Shown here one piece after another: positions 13,011 to 25,384 of a stretch of 64,000 bases of DNA. Every line of letters starts with the position of its first letter. Within the stretch, counting starts at the first letter, position 1. This DNA comes from Metallyticus violacea (lineage: Eukaryota; Arthropoda; Insecta; Mantodea; Metallyticidae), in NCBI GenBank assembly GCA_030762175.1, contig CM060831.1, positions 143,643,001 through 143,707,000 on the forward strand, read 5' to 3'. Made by a program: the position numbers and the translations under genes. Below the pieces are notes generated by a model. The model was not told the origin of the DNA, searched no databases, and saw only the letters and a program-made list of their open reading frames with translations.

Positions 13011-14985
13011 CTAATGAAGTATGCCCATGAAGGAGAAAAGTTCCAAAAAGCCTGTTGTGACTCCATCAAGCCATTTTTTAAATTATACAAAATTATAGAT
13101 AAAAATGCTTTCTTTCAATCTCCAGCTTCAGTACCTAACACACTTTTAGCTTTTATGCCATTAATATGTAAACATAAATCATTTCTGTCCTCAGGTCCGT
13201 GTGTCTGAAATCATCTAGTCAGCTTTGTAGATGTTCTAGCAAATTAATATACCAACTATACCTTCATATAAAAGTGAAAGTTTAAGTCCCTAATAAGTTA
13301 GGCCTTTAACAAGGAAAAAGGTGAAGCTTCAATAATTGCACACCACTAGTAAAACTTTTAATTTATCTAGAATAACGAGGGAGAGTGAGTGTAAACATTA
13401 GGAGATGATGTGAATGTGTTGAAAGATAGTAACCTACCCACCACCCTGAAAAAGTGTGTGGACTTTTATAGCTGAAATCAGACCAAGAAACAGAAAATGA
13501 TGACATAAGTGCACTGATGTCACGGTTATCCAACAGAATAAAGTGCACTAGATAGCAGTGCATAGCATGAGGGGTAAGCAGTAAAGCTGAAAAAAGGAAA
13601 ATTCATAAAAAAATTATGCACTCCAGCACTAGAGTAAATCGTAGGAACTGGAGGACCCAGTAGCATGCTGCATTTGGCTATAGCCCATTAGCCTCTGCAT
13701 GGCTGCTATTCATTGTTAATGGTAACATTATATAGCAGGTGGCAACTCTGAAAAATGTGAGGAATCACTGAAAATGTTGCACAGAGCTGTCTTGGTGGGG
13801 TAATGGGGAAATAGTGTTACTGAACATCCATCATGAAGCAAGAAAGAGGCAACTAATGAGTACAGAGAACATAAACAAGCACAAGTAGGACATCCGTACA
13901 AATATGCCACTGTGACATATATTGATAATGCACAATCTAAGTCTAAGGGCAGTTGCATGGGACCATAGACTATAAAGTGTTCACATAATGCTCTGATAAT
14001 GCCTTGACTCACTCTAAAGTTTTTGCATTAAGCTTTAATAATGTCTCCACCTATTTTAGGTAAGTTTAAAAGTGGTTTGCATATATGGAAGTTTGACCAG
14101 TAGAAGACGGCTTCTGCTTCATTTGCTGGGCTGTTGGGCGTTGTCAGAATTTCATCTTTCCACTGTTTGTCATGCAGGTGTTGAATAAGCTCTTATATTT
14201 AGTGTTATTTGCAGGCTTTTTTAATTCTGTGCTTAGTTATACTGTAAGATAGTTCTTTGAGACTTCTTGTTAAGTCTATGTCTTTTTTTCAAAGCATATC
14301 TATCTGCCTTTTAATTTCCAGTTAGATCACAGGCCAGGAAGTTAAGGGATCAAATGGGAAAATGGATTGTAATAGTTCTGGAATGAAATTCATTAATTCC
14401 TATGTATAAACTACTTTCATGTGGGGATTTCACATTAAAAAAAATTAGTTTCAAAATAAAATTTTAAATTTAAGCTCAAGCATAACATTTTATTACTGCA
14501 CAAGAATGCTACATTTACTACAATAATTACAAAATGTTTCGTTCATCCAGGTATTAAAGGGTGTGCACTTAAAATGAGAGCAAAAGCTTAATGTTATTAC
14601 TACAGAGAAAACAAGGGTATATTGGCCCTTCTATTTATTTCTATAGTTATCTTGTACTGCTTTGAACAAGTGATACAGAGAATTAACACATTTTTAGAAA
14701 CTGTAGAAGCGTATAAACAGCTGGAATTGCTTTAATGAATGTATAATCACAGTATGCTTCAAATATTGAGATATACTTATTTAGACTATTTTAGAGTTGG
14801 CAATAATATGAAATGCTGACTTTCCTGAACTCATTGCAAGAATTTGCATTCATAATAATGCCAAGGGCAAAGCTTAAATGGGCTCCTTTATGGAGACCCA
14901 AGGTGGGAGTAACTTCAGAATTTATGAAACAATGATATAATGTTTAGATATTTAGATAGATTTGAACAGATTAAGCAAATTTTGT
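13011..14985. other. intergenic, nothing firmly recognised
   Basis: The section at 13620-14010 is more balanced in base composition and could be an old transposon. Open frames at 13363-13563 (-) and 13728-14012 (-) show no family signature. Confidence 0.4.
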
Positions 14986-15780
14986 TTAAAAATCATTTAC
15001 TAAAATTAAATTTTGAGAAATTATGACATTAAAAATATACTTTTTAAATGAAAGAATTAAATGCTCAAAATTAGCTCCATCAACATTTAAACATTTAGCA
15101 ATTTTTTTTTTGAAAATTTCTGTAACATTTCCTTTCATGCATAGAGTGATGCTATCACCAGCTTCCTGTATTTGATGTTTCATATTGTCTTTTGTTGAAG
15201 GTGTTGTAGACATGACTTTTTGCGTAACATAGCTCCATAAAAAGTAATCTTAAGGGTGTAAGGTCAGGTGGGTGCAGTGGCCTTACAGCAGGCCTAGCAC
15301 ATCCAATCCATTTATTGTGGAATTTGTCATTTAATAAGTCATATGCACATCTTGCAAAGTGTATTGATGCTCCATCTTGCTGATACCACATTTTTTCCTG
15401 TATACTGTAAATGTTTTTCAAGAGTGTAGATAATTCATTCCTGGTAGTTACCAGAATTTTATAATTATCCTTTCTTTCCAGGATTTATAAACTGTATCAA
15501 GTGCTCTTTCAAGCACACTCTAACTTCTCAAGATTTTCTATAATTATTTAAACAAAAGTTGTGTAATTTGTTGTGGACTATCTAAATATAAAAAATTATA
15601 TCATAGTTCCATTTAAATCCTGAAGTCTGCCCATGATGCTATTATGAAGACCACTTCCAGTAAAATGTTTAGAAAAAATCAACATTTTTTTTTGGGTCCA
15701 TTTAAGAGAATTGGCTTGTAACACTTTATGTGGGTCACTCTGTGCAGTTGCTGCTAATAAACAGAATTTATAAAACTACA
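14986..15780 (-). mobile_element. Tc1/mariner-superfamily transposase pseudogene, C-terminal half
   Basis: Minus-strand frames 15421-15155 and 15213-14986 encode WYQQDGASIHFA (second catalytic Asp block), then RWIG-like KWIGCARPAV, PPDLTPLRLLFME (third catalytic block) and a C-terminal ANFEHLI. The usual order is WxQDGAPxHFA ... SPDLTPLDFFLWG ... HFEHLL. Here the motif Asp after LTPL is Arg (LTPLRLL) and a frameshift near 15200 splits the frame. It may be the C-terminal counterpart of the DUF4817-type fragments at 8470 and 21330. Confidence 0.8.
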
Positions 15781-17005
15781 GCATTTTAAACCCTGGTTGT
15801 ATGTTTAAAAATATGTATACATAATGTTTTTTAAGTTTTCATACAAAGAAGGTTCATATATGAGTCTACTCATATTTGATACTGCTCTAAATGATATGCA
15901 CTCTCTGACATCTTGGATGTATACAATGATTGTACATGCTATAAAAATCTTCATATACAAAAAGTTAATGGGGCAATTTTGTGCTCTTTTTTAAATATTC
16001 ATGTAAATAACTTTAATAAAGTATTTTTCTGTTTTATGATTCTTGGAACACATAGACTTTTGATTTAATTCATGTCTAGGAATATTTTGCTAATTGAGAT
16101 ACTTTAATATGTTACCAACAAAATCAAATACAATTAAGCTGTAAGGAATAGAAGCATTAATACTTCTAAAGCTGATAGAGGAAACTTTTCAAAATGAAAA
16201 GGTCCTTAAGTTTTTGTCACTACTGTAGTCTTTAGTAAATACTGCAGATAATATTTTAACTAAGATAATATACTAACAATTAGTGATCATGCATAATAGC
16301 AGTATCTTAGAGATAACACAATCTATGCTAATAATTCTTCAAAACTGTCATTATTAAACCCTGAATTAGCAAACTTATAACATTGCACAAACTGAACAAC
16401 ACATGCCCCCTCTGAGAATCCATGTCAACAACAAAAGCACAAAAGCAAAGAAATGTCCTCCCTCTCTACCAGTATTACAAATTATTATAAATTAAACTAC
16501 ATGTACTAACTTTCAAATAATTGTAGGTTTTGCAATTTAGTGAAGGTCTAAAAAATTTAGTGTTTATATTGTTTTGTAATATTAAAGATAGAAATAGATA
16601 TAGACATAAATATATGGTTTGTTCAAAATTGTATTTCTGAAATTTCATCACTTTTGTTTACAATGTGTATAGAAGCTATTTTCTTCTTCAATACAGTATA
16701 ACATAAAATCCCTAGGAGAGTATCTGTTACAAGGAACAATATATCTAATTATCCTAAACTCATAGTACCCTAAAACTAGTCAACATTTTCTTGTATTTGT
16801 ATTTAACCTTTGTAATTTATAGAAAAATAGCTAAACAGTTTGTAATTAATGCAGCATAAGCAGCAAGTTTTTCTACTTAGCACAGTTGTGGTTATTTGGA
16901 ATAGCTGTCTGTGATTGTTAGACTATTAGTGCATATGAAGTGTTAGTTATGCATTAGCTTACAAAGCAATAATAATTCATAAATGAACTTGTTAATCTGA
17001 ATGGT
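15781..17005 (-). other. 3' flank of the oig-4-like gene
   Basis: AT-rich DNA downstream of the minus-strand stop codon at 17008-17006. It should hold the 3' UTR, but a unique polyadenylation site cannot be fixed by eye. Confidence 0.4.
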
Positions 17006-17164
17006 TCAGTAAGTGTAAATAACATAATCAGTACGAAAACCTCTTCTGTCAATGGCATATTGATTATCTGCTTGGCATTCATAGTACCCAGCATCCTTCT
17101 GTGTTGTAGGATCAATTTCCATTTTGGATTTCATAGTGTCATTGCCTATTGGCCATTCATGAAC
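17006..17164 (-). CDS. oig-4: oig-4-like exon 3 (second half of Ig domain and stop)
   Basis: Starts after a TTTGCAG acceptor (17170-17165) and encodes VHEWPIGNDTMKSKMEIDPT, then DAGYYECQADN with the second disulphide Cys, and ends at TGA (17008-17006). Phase 0, 52 codons plus stop. Confidence 0.88.
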   Translation of the reverse strand, partial: VHEWPIGNDTMKSKMEIDPTTQKDAGYYECQADNQYAIDRRGFRTDYVIYTY

Positions 17165-20100
17165 CTGCAAAGAAATGTTCTTGAAAGTTAAATGTTCATG
17201 AAAGTTACCTTTCAGTACACTATTTCAGTAAACAACAGAACAAACTTCAGCATAGAATAAATAAAAACAATTAATGAAACTTATAGAATAAATCTAGGAA
17301 AAATTGCATTCACATCAACAGGATTAGTGTTTTTTATAGATGCAGAAAGTGCATAATGTATAAATCAACCGATACTTATTACAGTTTATAATTATTGCAA
17401 TTATAATATGGAATTTTATATAACACTCAAGCCTTTATCCACAAACAGTTCATTTGTATTGAAGTTTAACATTGATGAATAATAAAAGATTGTTTGTAAA
17501 CAAAATGCAAGTGGGTGAGTTATAATGTCAATTCACTTATTGGCCAGGCATTGAAGTTCCACACAAGGGCAGCAGAGGACATTAGCATACTCCATTTGTA
17601 ATATGTGCACTGAAAAATCTGCAGACTACATTATGCTTAATGATGAAGGTGAAAATGGGGATAAGATGATGATGGAACAATGGCAGAATGAATGACAGGA
17701 AACTGGAGTATCCATAGAAAACCTACCTAGGTGCTTTTTGTCTGCCACAAATACCATTTATGGGAATTGGAATTAAATCCAGGCTGTCTCGGGAAGCAAG
17801 CAATGTAACCACTCGCTTATTGCCAACAATATTTAATTTTTTTTTCAGTGAAAATAATCTTTTTTATTTTTCTTATTATTCAGGAACTTTTATCATTCAG
17901 AGCTTGCTCTTTTCATATCCTCATTAGAGTTAAGTTTAATTTATAATAGCTTGTAGCAATAAGCTTTTGGATACTATGATTTAATTCAAAGAGAAGCCCC
18001 TATTCTAATGAGTATTGCAATTAATTGAGATTGGATTATATTTTGATAGCTTGATGAATAATAAATATCTGTGTAGTTTTGTGGATTTAAATAGGCTCAT
18101 ATAAGTATTTTTGCTAAATATGAAGCCTCATGCAAGGACACAGCCATGCAGCAGTTAGTTAGGGTTAACTTAATAAAAACAGTTCACATTATAATTAATA
18201 TGCAAAGTATCCAGTGCTAAATTTGATTCCATGTTAAATAGCAGTACATCTCAGCAATATGGCTCAGTGCCTTGTTGCTGGAGCTTCAGAATAAATCCAT
18301 AGATCTGTTCCATTTCTTTGTCTATGGCTACTGCCCATTTTTACATAGGATGATCATCTGTAGTTCTTGGAATAGAGTCTTAACTACCTGCGTGATTCAG
18401 TTATGTTGGTATTTTATTGAGTGCATGGAGCTATGTGCAGTTTTGACTATTTGCTTGACTATTGGGATTTTTATTCTCAGTATTCTCTTTGGTTTCACCA
18501 GAATGTATAATACAGAGTGGTCAGAATTTCAAACTGCGAGATATGCAGGGATTATAAAAATGTAGAGTTTTATTTTCAGTAACCCCAAGAGCATGGTTGG
18601 GATAACTTTGCCTTTTGCTTTACAAATTCCAGTCCATTGCCTTGTGCTGTATTTAATTTTTGTAACTCTATTGTATTTTGTGCAGTTTCCATATTTTTAG
18701 AAGAAATTTCTGTATTGTACTATTTGAAAACTTAAAGCAAACAAATATGGATTTTCAATTATAGTCTTATTCATTAAACATTCCTGGTTTTGGATGGAGA
18801 TTCCTAAGCTTCCAGCCAGGTTATGAAGGAGTAAGATTCCAAAAGAAATGTGGCACTATTACTTTTTTATTTAATTTATGTATTTATTGTTGCTTTAACT
18901 GTACATACAACATATTGTAACATCAGTGACTAATACATAGATGTTAGGTTATAAATGGTTATTAATGGTTTTGTTTACATTATTTGTTTTAAAAATCCAA
19001 TGTTTGTGAAAAACATTAGGACAATTTCAAAATATTCTTGTTATTTACAGGGAATGTTGGCTTTTAGATGATGGTTCTGATATTTGTTACAGTCTTATAT
19101 GAGATATTTAACAGTTAGGATCCTGTTGCAAGTGTTGTAGTTAGAAGGGGGATTCTTCTTAAGTAGGCAGTTGTGAGCAAGCTTGGTATACCCAAATCTT
19201 TGATACTACTTTGATATTGATGTTTAAGTTTATTAACTAGTATGTATGATACACTGAATAATGCTTAAATTTCTTTGAACTTGCTGGTGTATGTTTCAAA
19301 TCAGCTAATGCATCAGATGTTATATAGTTTTCTATTGAGGTAAGTAATTTTAACATGACCCATATTGATCTTTGTTTCTTGTAAGGGGACATGTGTTGCT
19401 TTTTTTGTTACTGTGTCCGATAGTTCATTTGCATTGGTGAGGTTAATTGTAACTGTTTTGATTACAATAGGATTTTGTAGTACTAAATCAGGATTGTTAG
19501 ATTTTTAAAATTTGTATTTTGTAGAGCAGATTCGAAGTCACCAAAGGTTAGGAAATTGTTCTTATTTGATGATTCTTAATGTTTTCAAATGCTCTTTTGA
19601 TTGCATTAAGTTCAGAAGAGAAATTTAGATAAGATATGTACAGTGATATTATTTGAATTATGGGTTGGGAAATTGCTGCTGCATACTGGGAGAAGCCTAT
19701 AATGATATGCAGGTAGCAGCTTGTGGTAGTGGCAAGGTGTGGTATTTTGAGACATGGAATGTTGAAATTAATGAAAAGTCTTCTTTATATTTATTTATGG
19801 ACACTCATTAACATCTCAGGTCATCAGCATCCCATTCAATTCAAGGCATGAAATAGCCGATAAATTTTGCTCAGAGGCCTTTTCTTTCAGGCTTGACCTT
19901 TAACATGCCAGAAATCTATGACACAGGACCCCCTGCTTTACTTCCTTTCTGAAGGAAGCCATACTTAAGATTTTCATGTCCCAAAAAGAATCCACCACCC
20001 TTTATCAGAATTGCACCTGCAATCTTGGGTCTATAAGGCAATTATGGTTACCACTAGACCACCAGGACTGAAAAGTCTACTTTATTATAAATATATCATG

Positions 20101-23100
20101 TGAACAGTTCTATATTGTTATAATACATTTTTTTCCTGTAATTATGGAATTGTGACTAAATGTTATAACAGGGGCGCTGAGTTTTTTAAATTCCCTTGAG
20201 GATACTCATAAAATTATTGAATGCACTTCGGACATATGGTACTTAAATATGATGAGTTTTTTTCACTAGTAGTTAATAAGGGTATATTGTAATCTGGACA
20301 CATTCAACCTTATTTAATGTGCAAAAAAACACATGATTGTCACAATTGTTGGCAGCAAATCAACTTTCTGCAACTTATATTATAATAAACAATATCAGTG
20401 CATGTAAAATATACTGGTCTTCTTTGATATTGTGACCTATCATAATAACAATAGTAAATGATGCAACCAAGACTATAGTATGAAATTATTACTTCATGTA
20501 TTGTAAAAAAATTATTTACAATAGACAGGCAATTTTCCCCAGAGATTAGTTTCATTAGTTCATTAGTTTCCCTAGAAATGAATTCCTTGGGGGGCACATC
20601 ATAATAATTAAATTAAATTATGTGCACTATTAAAAATAGTTAATTTTCCATGACTCAGCTTTAAATTTGCTTATATATAAAAACTCAGTTCTTCATTCTT
20701 TTTTTTCTACATACAAATTAGTCACTCTTGAAATGAATTCTTGACATTTAACTGAATTTTAAATGTCTCTTTCTCTGTAATCCTAGTAAGATACCAAATC
20801 ATTCCATTGCAATTGACACTTACATAGAAATAGAATCATAACAGCTATAAATAAAGAGTTATCAACCTATCATCCAATTCCCGGTCCTGCATATATGAAT
20901 TGAGGGAGTTTCAGAATTATTTTTAAAAATTATAAGGGCCATTTACTGTTAAAATAAAATTCCATATTACTTCAGTATAACTCAAAATAGCAAAATGCTG
21001 CATATTAAATTGATAGCATCTGAATGTTGGGCTTCAGGTTCTAGATAACCCCAGAATAGGGCAAACTAAGTAGCTGGGCTGAGCCCGAGGCTATCCTAGA
21101 CAGTAATGAAAATTACCAGGAAACATCCTTCACCTCTCCTTGGCAGTTACTTGAAAAATCACTACTATGTGAATGGCAGGCTGAACCTTTAACGTTATTA
21201 TTGGTAATCGGCTATTACATCACAGACAACACCTAGTTTAAATAGGAAAATATTGCAGTTTGTCAATAAAAATTAACACATACAAGTCAACAAGCAAATG
21301 TAGGTTAAACTCAGCCTTACAGACTTAATGGATGCTTTCCCTCTGGTTTGTAGTTAGTTTGAGGGAGGCTTTTTCAGCTAGTGGTTGTCATTTATGTGTT
21401 ACTTGGTGCTAATTGTTCTTTGTTAGTCATACCACTACATAAATGTCTTGATGAACAGGTTTTTATGTATAAATACGTGAAAACATATTCTTACAGAAAA
21501 GTAGTAAGGCATTTTGAGGGAAATATCGTAGCATCACTTTTCAGGTACAGAAACTGTTTGCTAACTTGTTAAAATGTTGCAAGAGACAGGATTCTCAGTG
21601 ACAAGAAATATGTTCCAAATGGCTGTGTTCTCATTGAAGAAAGCTCAATGTCAGGTCAAGCTGTACTCCTACACTGCCTCTGTGTCTTAGTGGTAGCATT
21701 TGTGGCTACTTATCCAGAGGTCCTGGGTTTGATTCCTAGTTAGGTCAAGCTGTCTGGGTGAGGTTTCCTTTAGAGTTTTTCCTCACCTGAGAAGACAAAG
21801 GCCAGATAGCTGTAAGGTGTAAAGAATTCTGAGTTCATTTGGCTGTCATTAATTCAATTCTTTCAATCATTCATGCATACTACATTTAGGTACTCGTAGG
21901 TTTTAGAACCTCTCTGGTCCATCGTAACCATACCCTCTTCCCCCTATTTTCAATGGGACAATGTAGTAGTGCACTATGGGTGTCCTGACCTCATAAGTCT
22001 GCTACAATACCTCCAGGTGGGTTGGGGGAGTGTTCACTCATATGACAATCACTGGCATTGGAGCAACATATTTGCTTCAGAGAAAGTGGTGCTGTGGATG
22101 AGTTTATTATTTAAATGTAATATTCTTATATTACAGTTTAGAAAATAATGTAATTGAAAAATGTAGGAAATACATGGATATAGAGTGAATGCATTGTTAA
22201 ACACAGTCATAGGGAATTAATTACATCATCTTTTATAATAGTGTGTATTGGAGTGGTAAATAATGTTCCCAGAATTCATAATTACACTTTCATTCATACT
22301 TTAATACTTATGAGATGAACAAAATAAACTTACCTGAAAATACTTATGGGCAAACAACTCAATACCATCCTTAAACCAGGTAATATGAGGGCGAGGATAT
22401 CCTTGTGCCATACAGAAGAATGTGATCTTGCGACCAAGCATGTAGTCAAGTTCAAAATGTGATGACTTAACTATTCTTGCACCCTAGATGAAAACAAAAT
22501 TTAATAAGTTATCTTCTTTTTTTTACTAGATGTAAAATATTTGATTAGAAATATACATTTTTATATAGCAAAATTAAAGGAACTAGCTTTTAGTTTAATG
22601 AAGGTAGAAGGTGTGAAAATTCTTAACCTAAAAATTAAAATATATTTTATCTTACGGCTCTAATCAGTAAGGTATTCTTATTTTCAGCTGCAACATTAAT
22701 ATTAGTGTGCTTTATAATGATTATGGTATCTATTTGTATTAATAATTAGTTTCCTTGAACATAATTAGACAAAACTAGTTACTTATAGTGGGGTGGAAAT
22801 CTGCAACAGTAATAATTTATTCATTATTTAATCTATCACGTATAATAGAACTCCTCAAAACAAATATGAAAGTAAAAGAAAACATGAAAGCTAATTTCTA
22901 TACAAAAATATTTTACATTGTATTTTCCTTCATACTATAGAAAGGATGTTATACAACTTAATTTTTGAAAGTTATGGTGTTTAAATTATGTTTTCAAAAG
23001 CAGTTTGTTGAAAAGTTTTACCATTTGCTTTGCAAATATTATTCCTCTTCATATATTAGCATGCATTCTTTAAATATAATTTGTTTTCTGATGCAAACAT

Positions 23101-25353
23101 ATATGTTCATTTGGACTTTGCGGAATGACAGCATAGTAAACTTCTGAGATTGGTATGCCTGGAAGACATGATTACATTGTTCCAATGATGGAGATGATGA
23201 TCGTGACTGCTGGTTCAGGCCTTAAACCTAGAATTACTAACCATGGAGAATGTTGCTAATCAAGGAAAAGTCCACGACAGGACAGGGAATGAAACCCGGG
23301 ATCCTGTTTAGCAGGCAGTCACTCTGAACACTAGACCATGGGGCTGCTCTTGGATATTATGTTGAGATAAACCATTTGCAGGCATATTACTAAGACAATG
23401 GTTATTAAGAAAATTATATGCAGCTGAATTCTGGAATATTTTATATTTTAAAATAATTGATCTCATATAAAGGTTTTTTAGAACTGTTGGCAGGCTTGAG
23501 AAAATTATGAAGAGTTAAAAATTATTTTCTTTTATTTAGGATCATAATCAACCAAATTATTTAAGTTGCAGTCAATAGGAGCTTAATTTATTTTAATGTT
23601 AATGCTTGTATTCCTTCAGGAGGGAGCAGTAGTATTAATTTAATTGCATATTGGCTTTTATGTTCTAACACATAATTTTAAGCCCAAATGCAGAAACCTT
23701 TTACACCAAATGCACATATAAAAATTTTTAGAAATGTATTTTTTCATGTAAACTTTTAGAGAACACTGTTTATATCACATTATTACAAATTAAAATATTT
23801 TAAAATTCTTTTCTTAATAGGACTAGTGTTGACTGATATAATTCCACTTTTTTGAGAAATTGAAATGCAATATAATGCAACACAGGAGACCTTCACTGGT
23901 GTGGAGTTGTCATAGAAAGAAATTAAAGTGTCTTTTTTTTTTTAAGTAAATAAATTGTACTTACAAAGCTGTAGACAATGGAGTGGTAATATATCCTACA
24001 CTTATGTATTCAACTTGTTTACACTAAACTCCACTTACATAACACTAAAAGATGAATACCTAAGTGTAGTCCTTTTTTTTTTCTTTATGTTGTTTTAAAA
24101 ATTTATACATTGTGTGTGTATAACAGAAAATCAGCACTGTGTTAGCAAGTAATGCATTGTTTGATCTAATAATGAATGAATCAAATAACTATTTTTTTCT
24201 CATAGCTTGATGACATTTTACAGGAAAGATTATATTGCTTTGCAAATATATGATTGAACATTTACACAAATGTGAATGAAAAATGAAAATAATATTTAAA
24301 AGCAATAAAAATAGTAATATGATCAGGTATTCTTACAACACAAAACAGTAAGCATACATAATAATGAGGAAAAGAAAAAAAAATGAAAGAAGGAATGTTT
24401 AATTTTTGCGAACTTTTTATTTTGATCCAGCATTTTTGGGTGCCAGTTTTCATACTAATCTTTTTGCAGCTTACGAATAAATTTTACAGTTGCTTTTTAG
24501 GCAATGATTTGGGCACTGTACATTTTATGGCTAATCTAATAATAAATATGATCATAAATAAGCTACAACATATATTATTGTAGAATATTTTAAAACAGCT
24601 TTATGAAAAAATATTTAAAAATATTGAATATTTTTCTGAAACTCTTTAAGAATGAAAAATATTTTATTAAACTGTTTGATTTAGAACACTTAAAGGAATA
24701 AAATTTGAGAAGAAATTTTATTAGGTTCCCTGTAATTAACCTAGGAATTTAGTTGTTAGCAGTGTGAAAGTGATTATTAAACATTAGATTTGTATGCAAA
24801 TGCATATATAGGTTGTTTTTCTTCTTCTTTTTTTCATGTGGGAATAAGTTGAGCAATATATTTCACGTTCTTCTGTGCATGTATATAATATTTAGTGTAT
24901 ATAATTACATATTTCTGATGTTGCTGCACATTTAATCATTTTTGATTTTATTTATGGACGCTCTTTAACATCTCAGGTCATCAGCGTTCATCACTTTTGC
25001 ATGCACTTTACATATAATAAGAGATATTTTTGAATTTTTAATTTTAAAATTAATATTTAAACACATTAATGACAAAATAATAGTCTTTGCTATAGAGACA
25101 TCCATAAGGAACCTCTCCAGTATGGTTGTGACAAAATCACCCGATATTACTGGGGATTTCCTCATTCCATTTCCCTTATCTATATTGCATCACCATGCAA
25201 CTCAAACCTGCGCTGCTGATCAGATGTGTTCAGTTTTCTGTGAGAATAAGGTCATGTTATAATGCTGAAAGAAAAGTTGTCTAGAATTTGCTTTTAAAAC
25301 AGTGGTTTAAATAATGTGGAGTGTCGGAATTTACTATACACAATAAAGTTATT

Positions 25354-25384
<31 letters not shown>

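Noticed and set aside
18272..18565. 97-codon hydrophobic frame that might be a small membrane protein
   Set aside because: No signature and no splice context. T-rich DNA readily gives hydrophobic open frames, and it lies antisense in an oig-4 intron among repeats.
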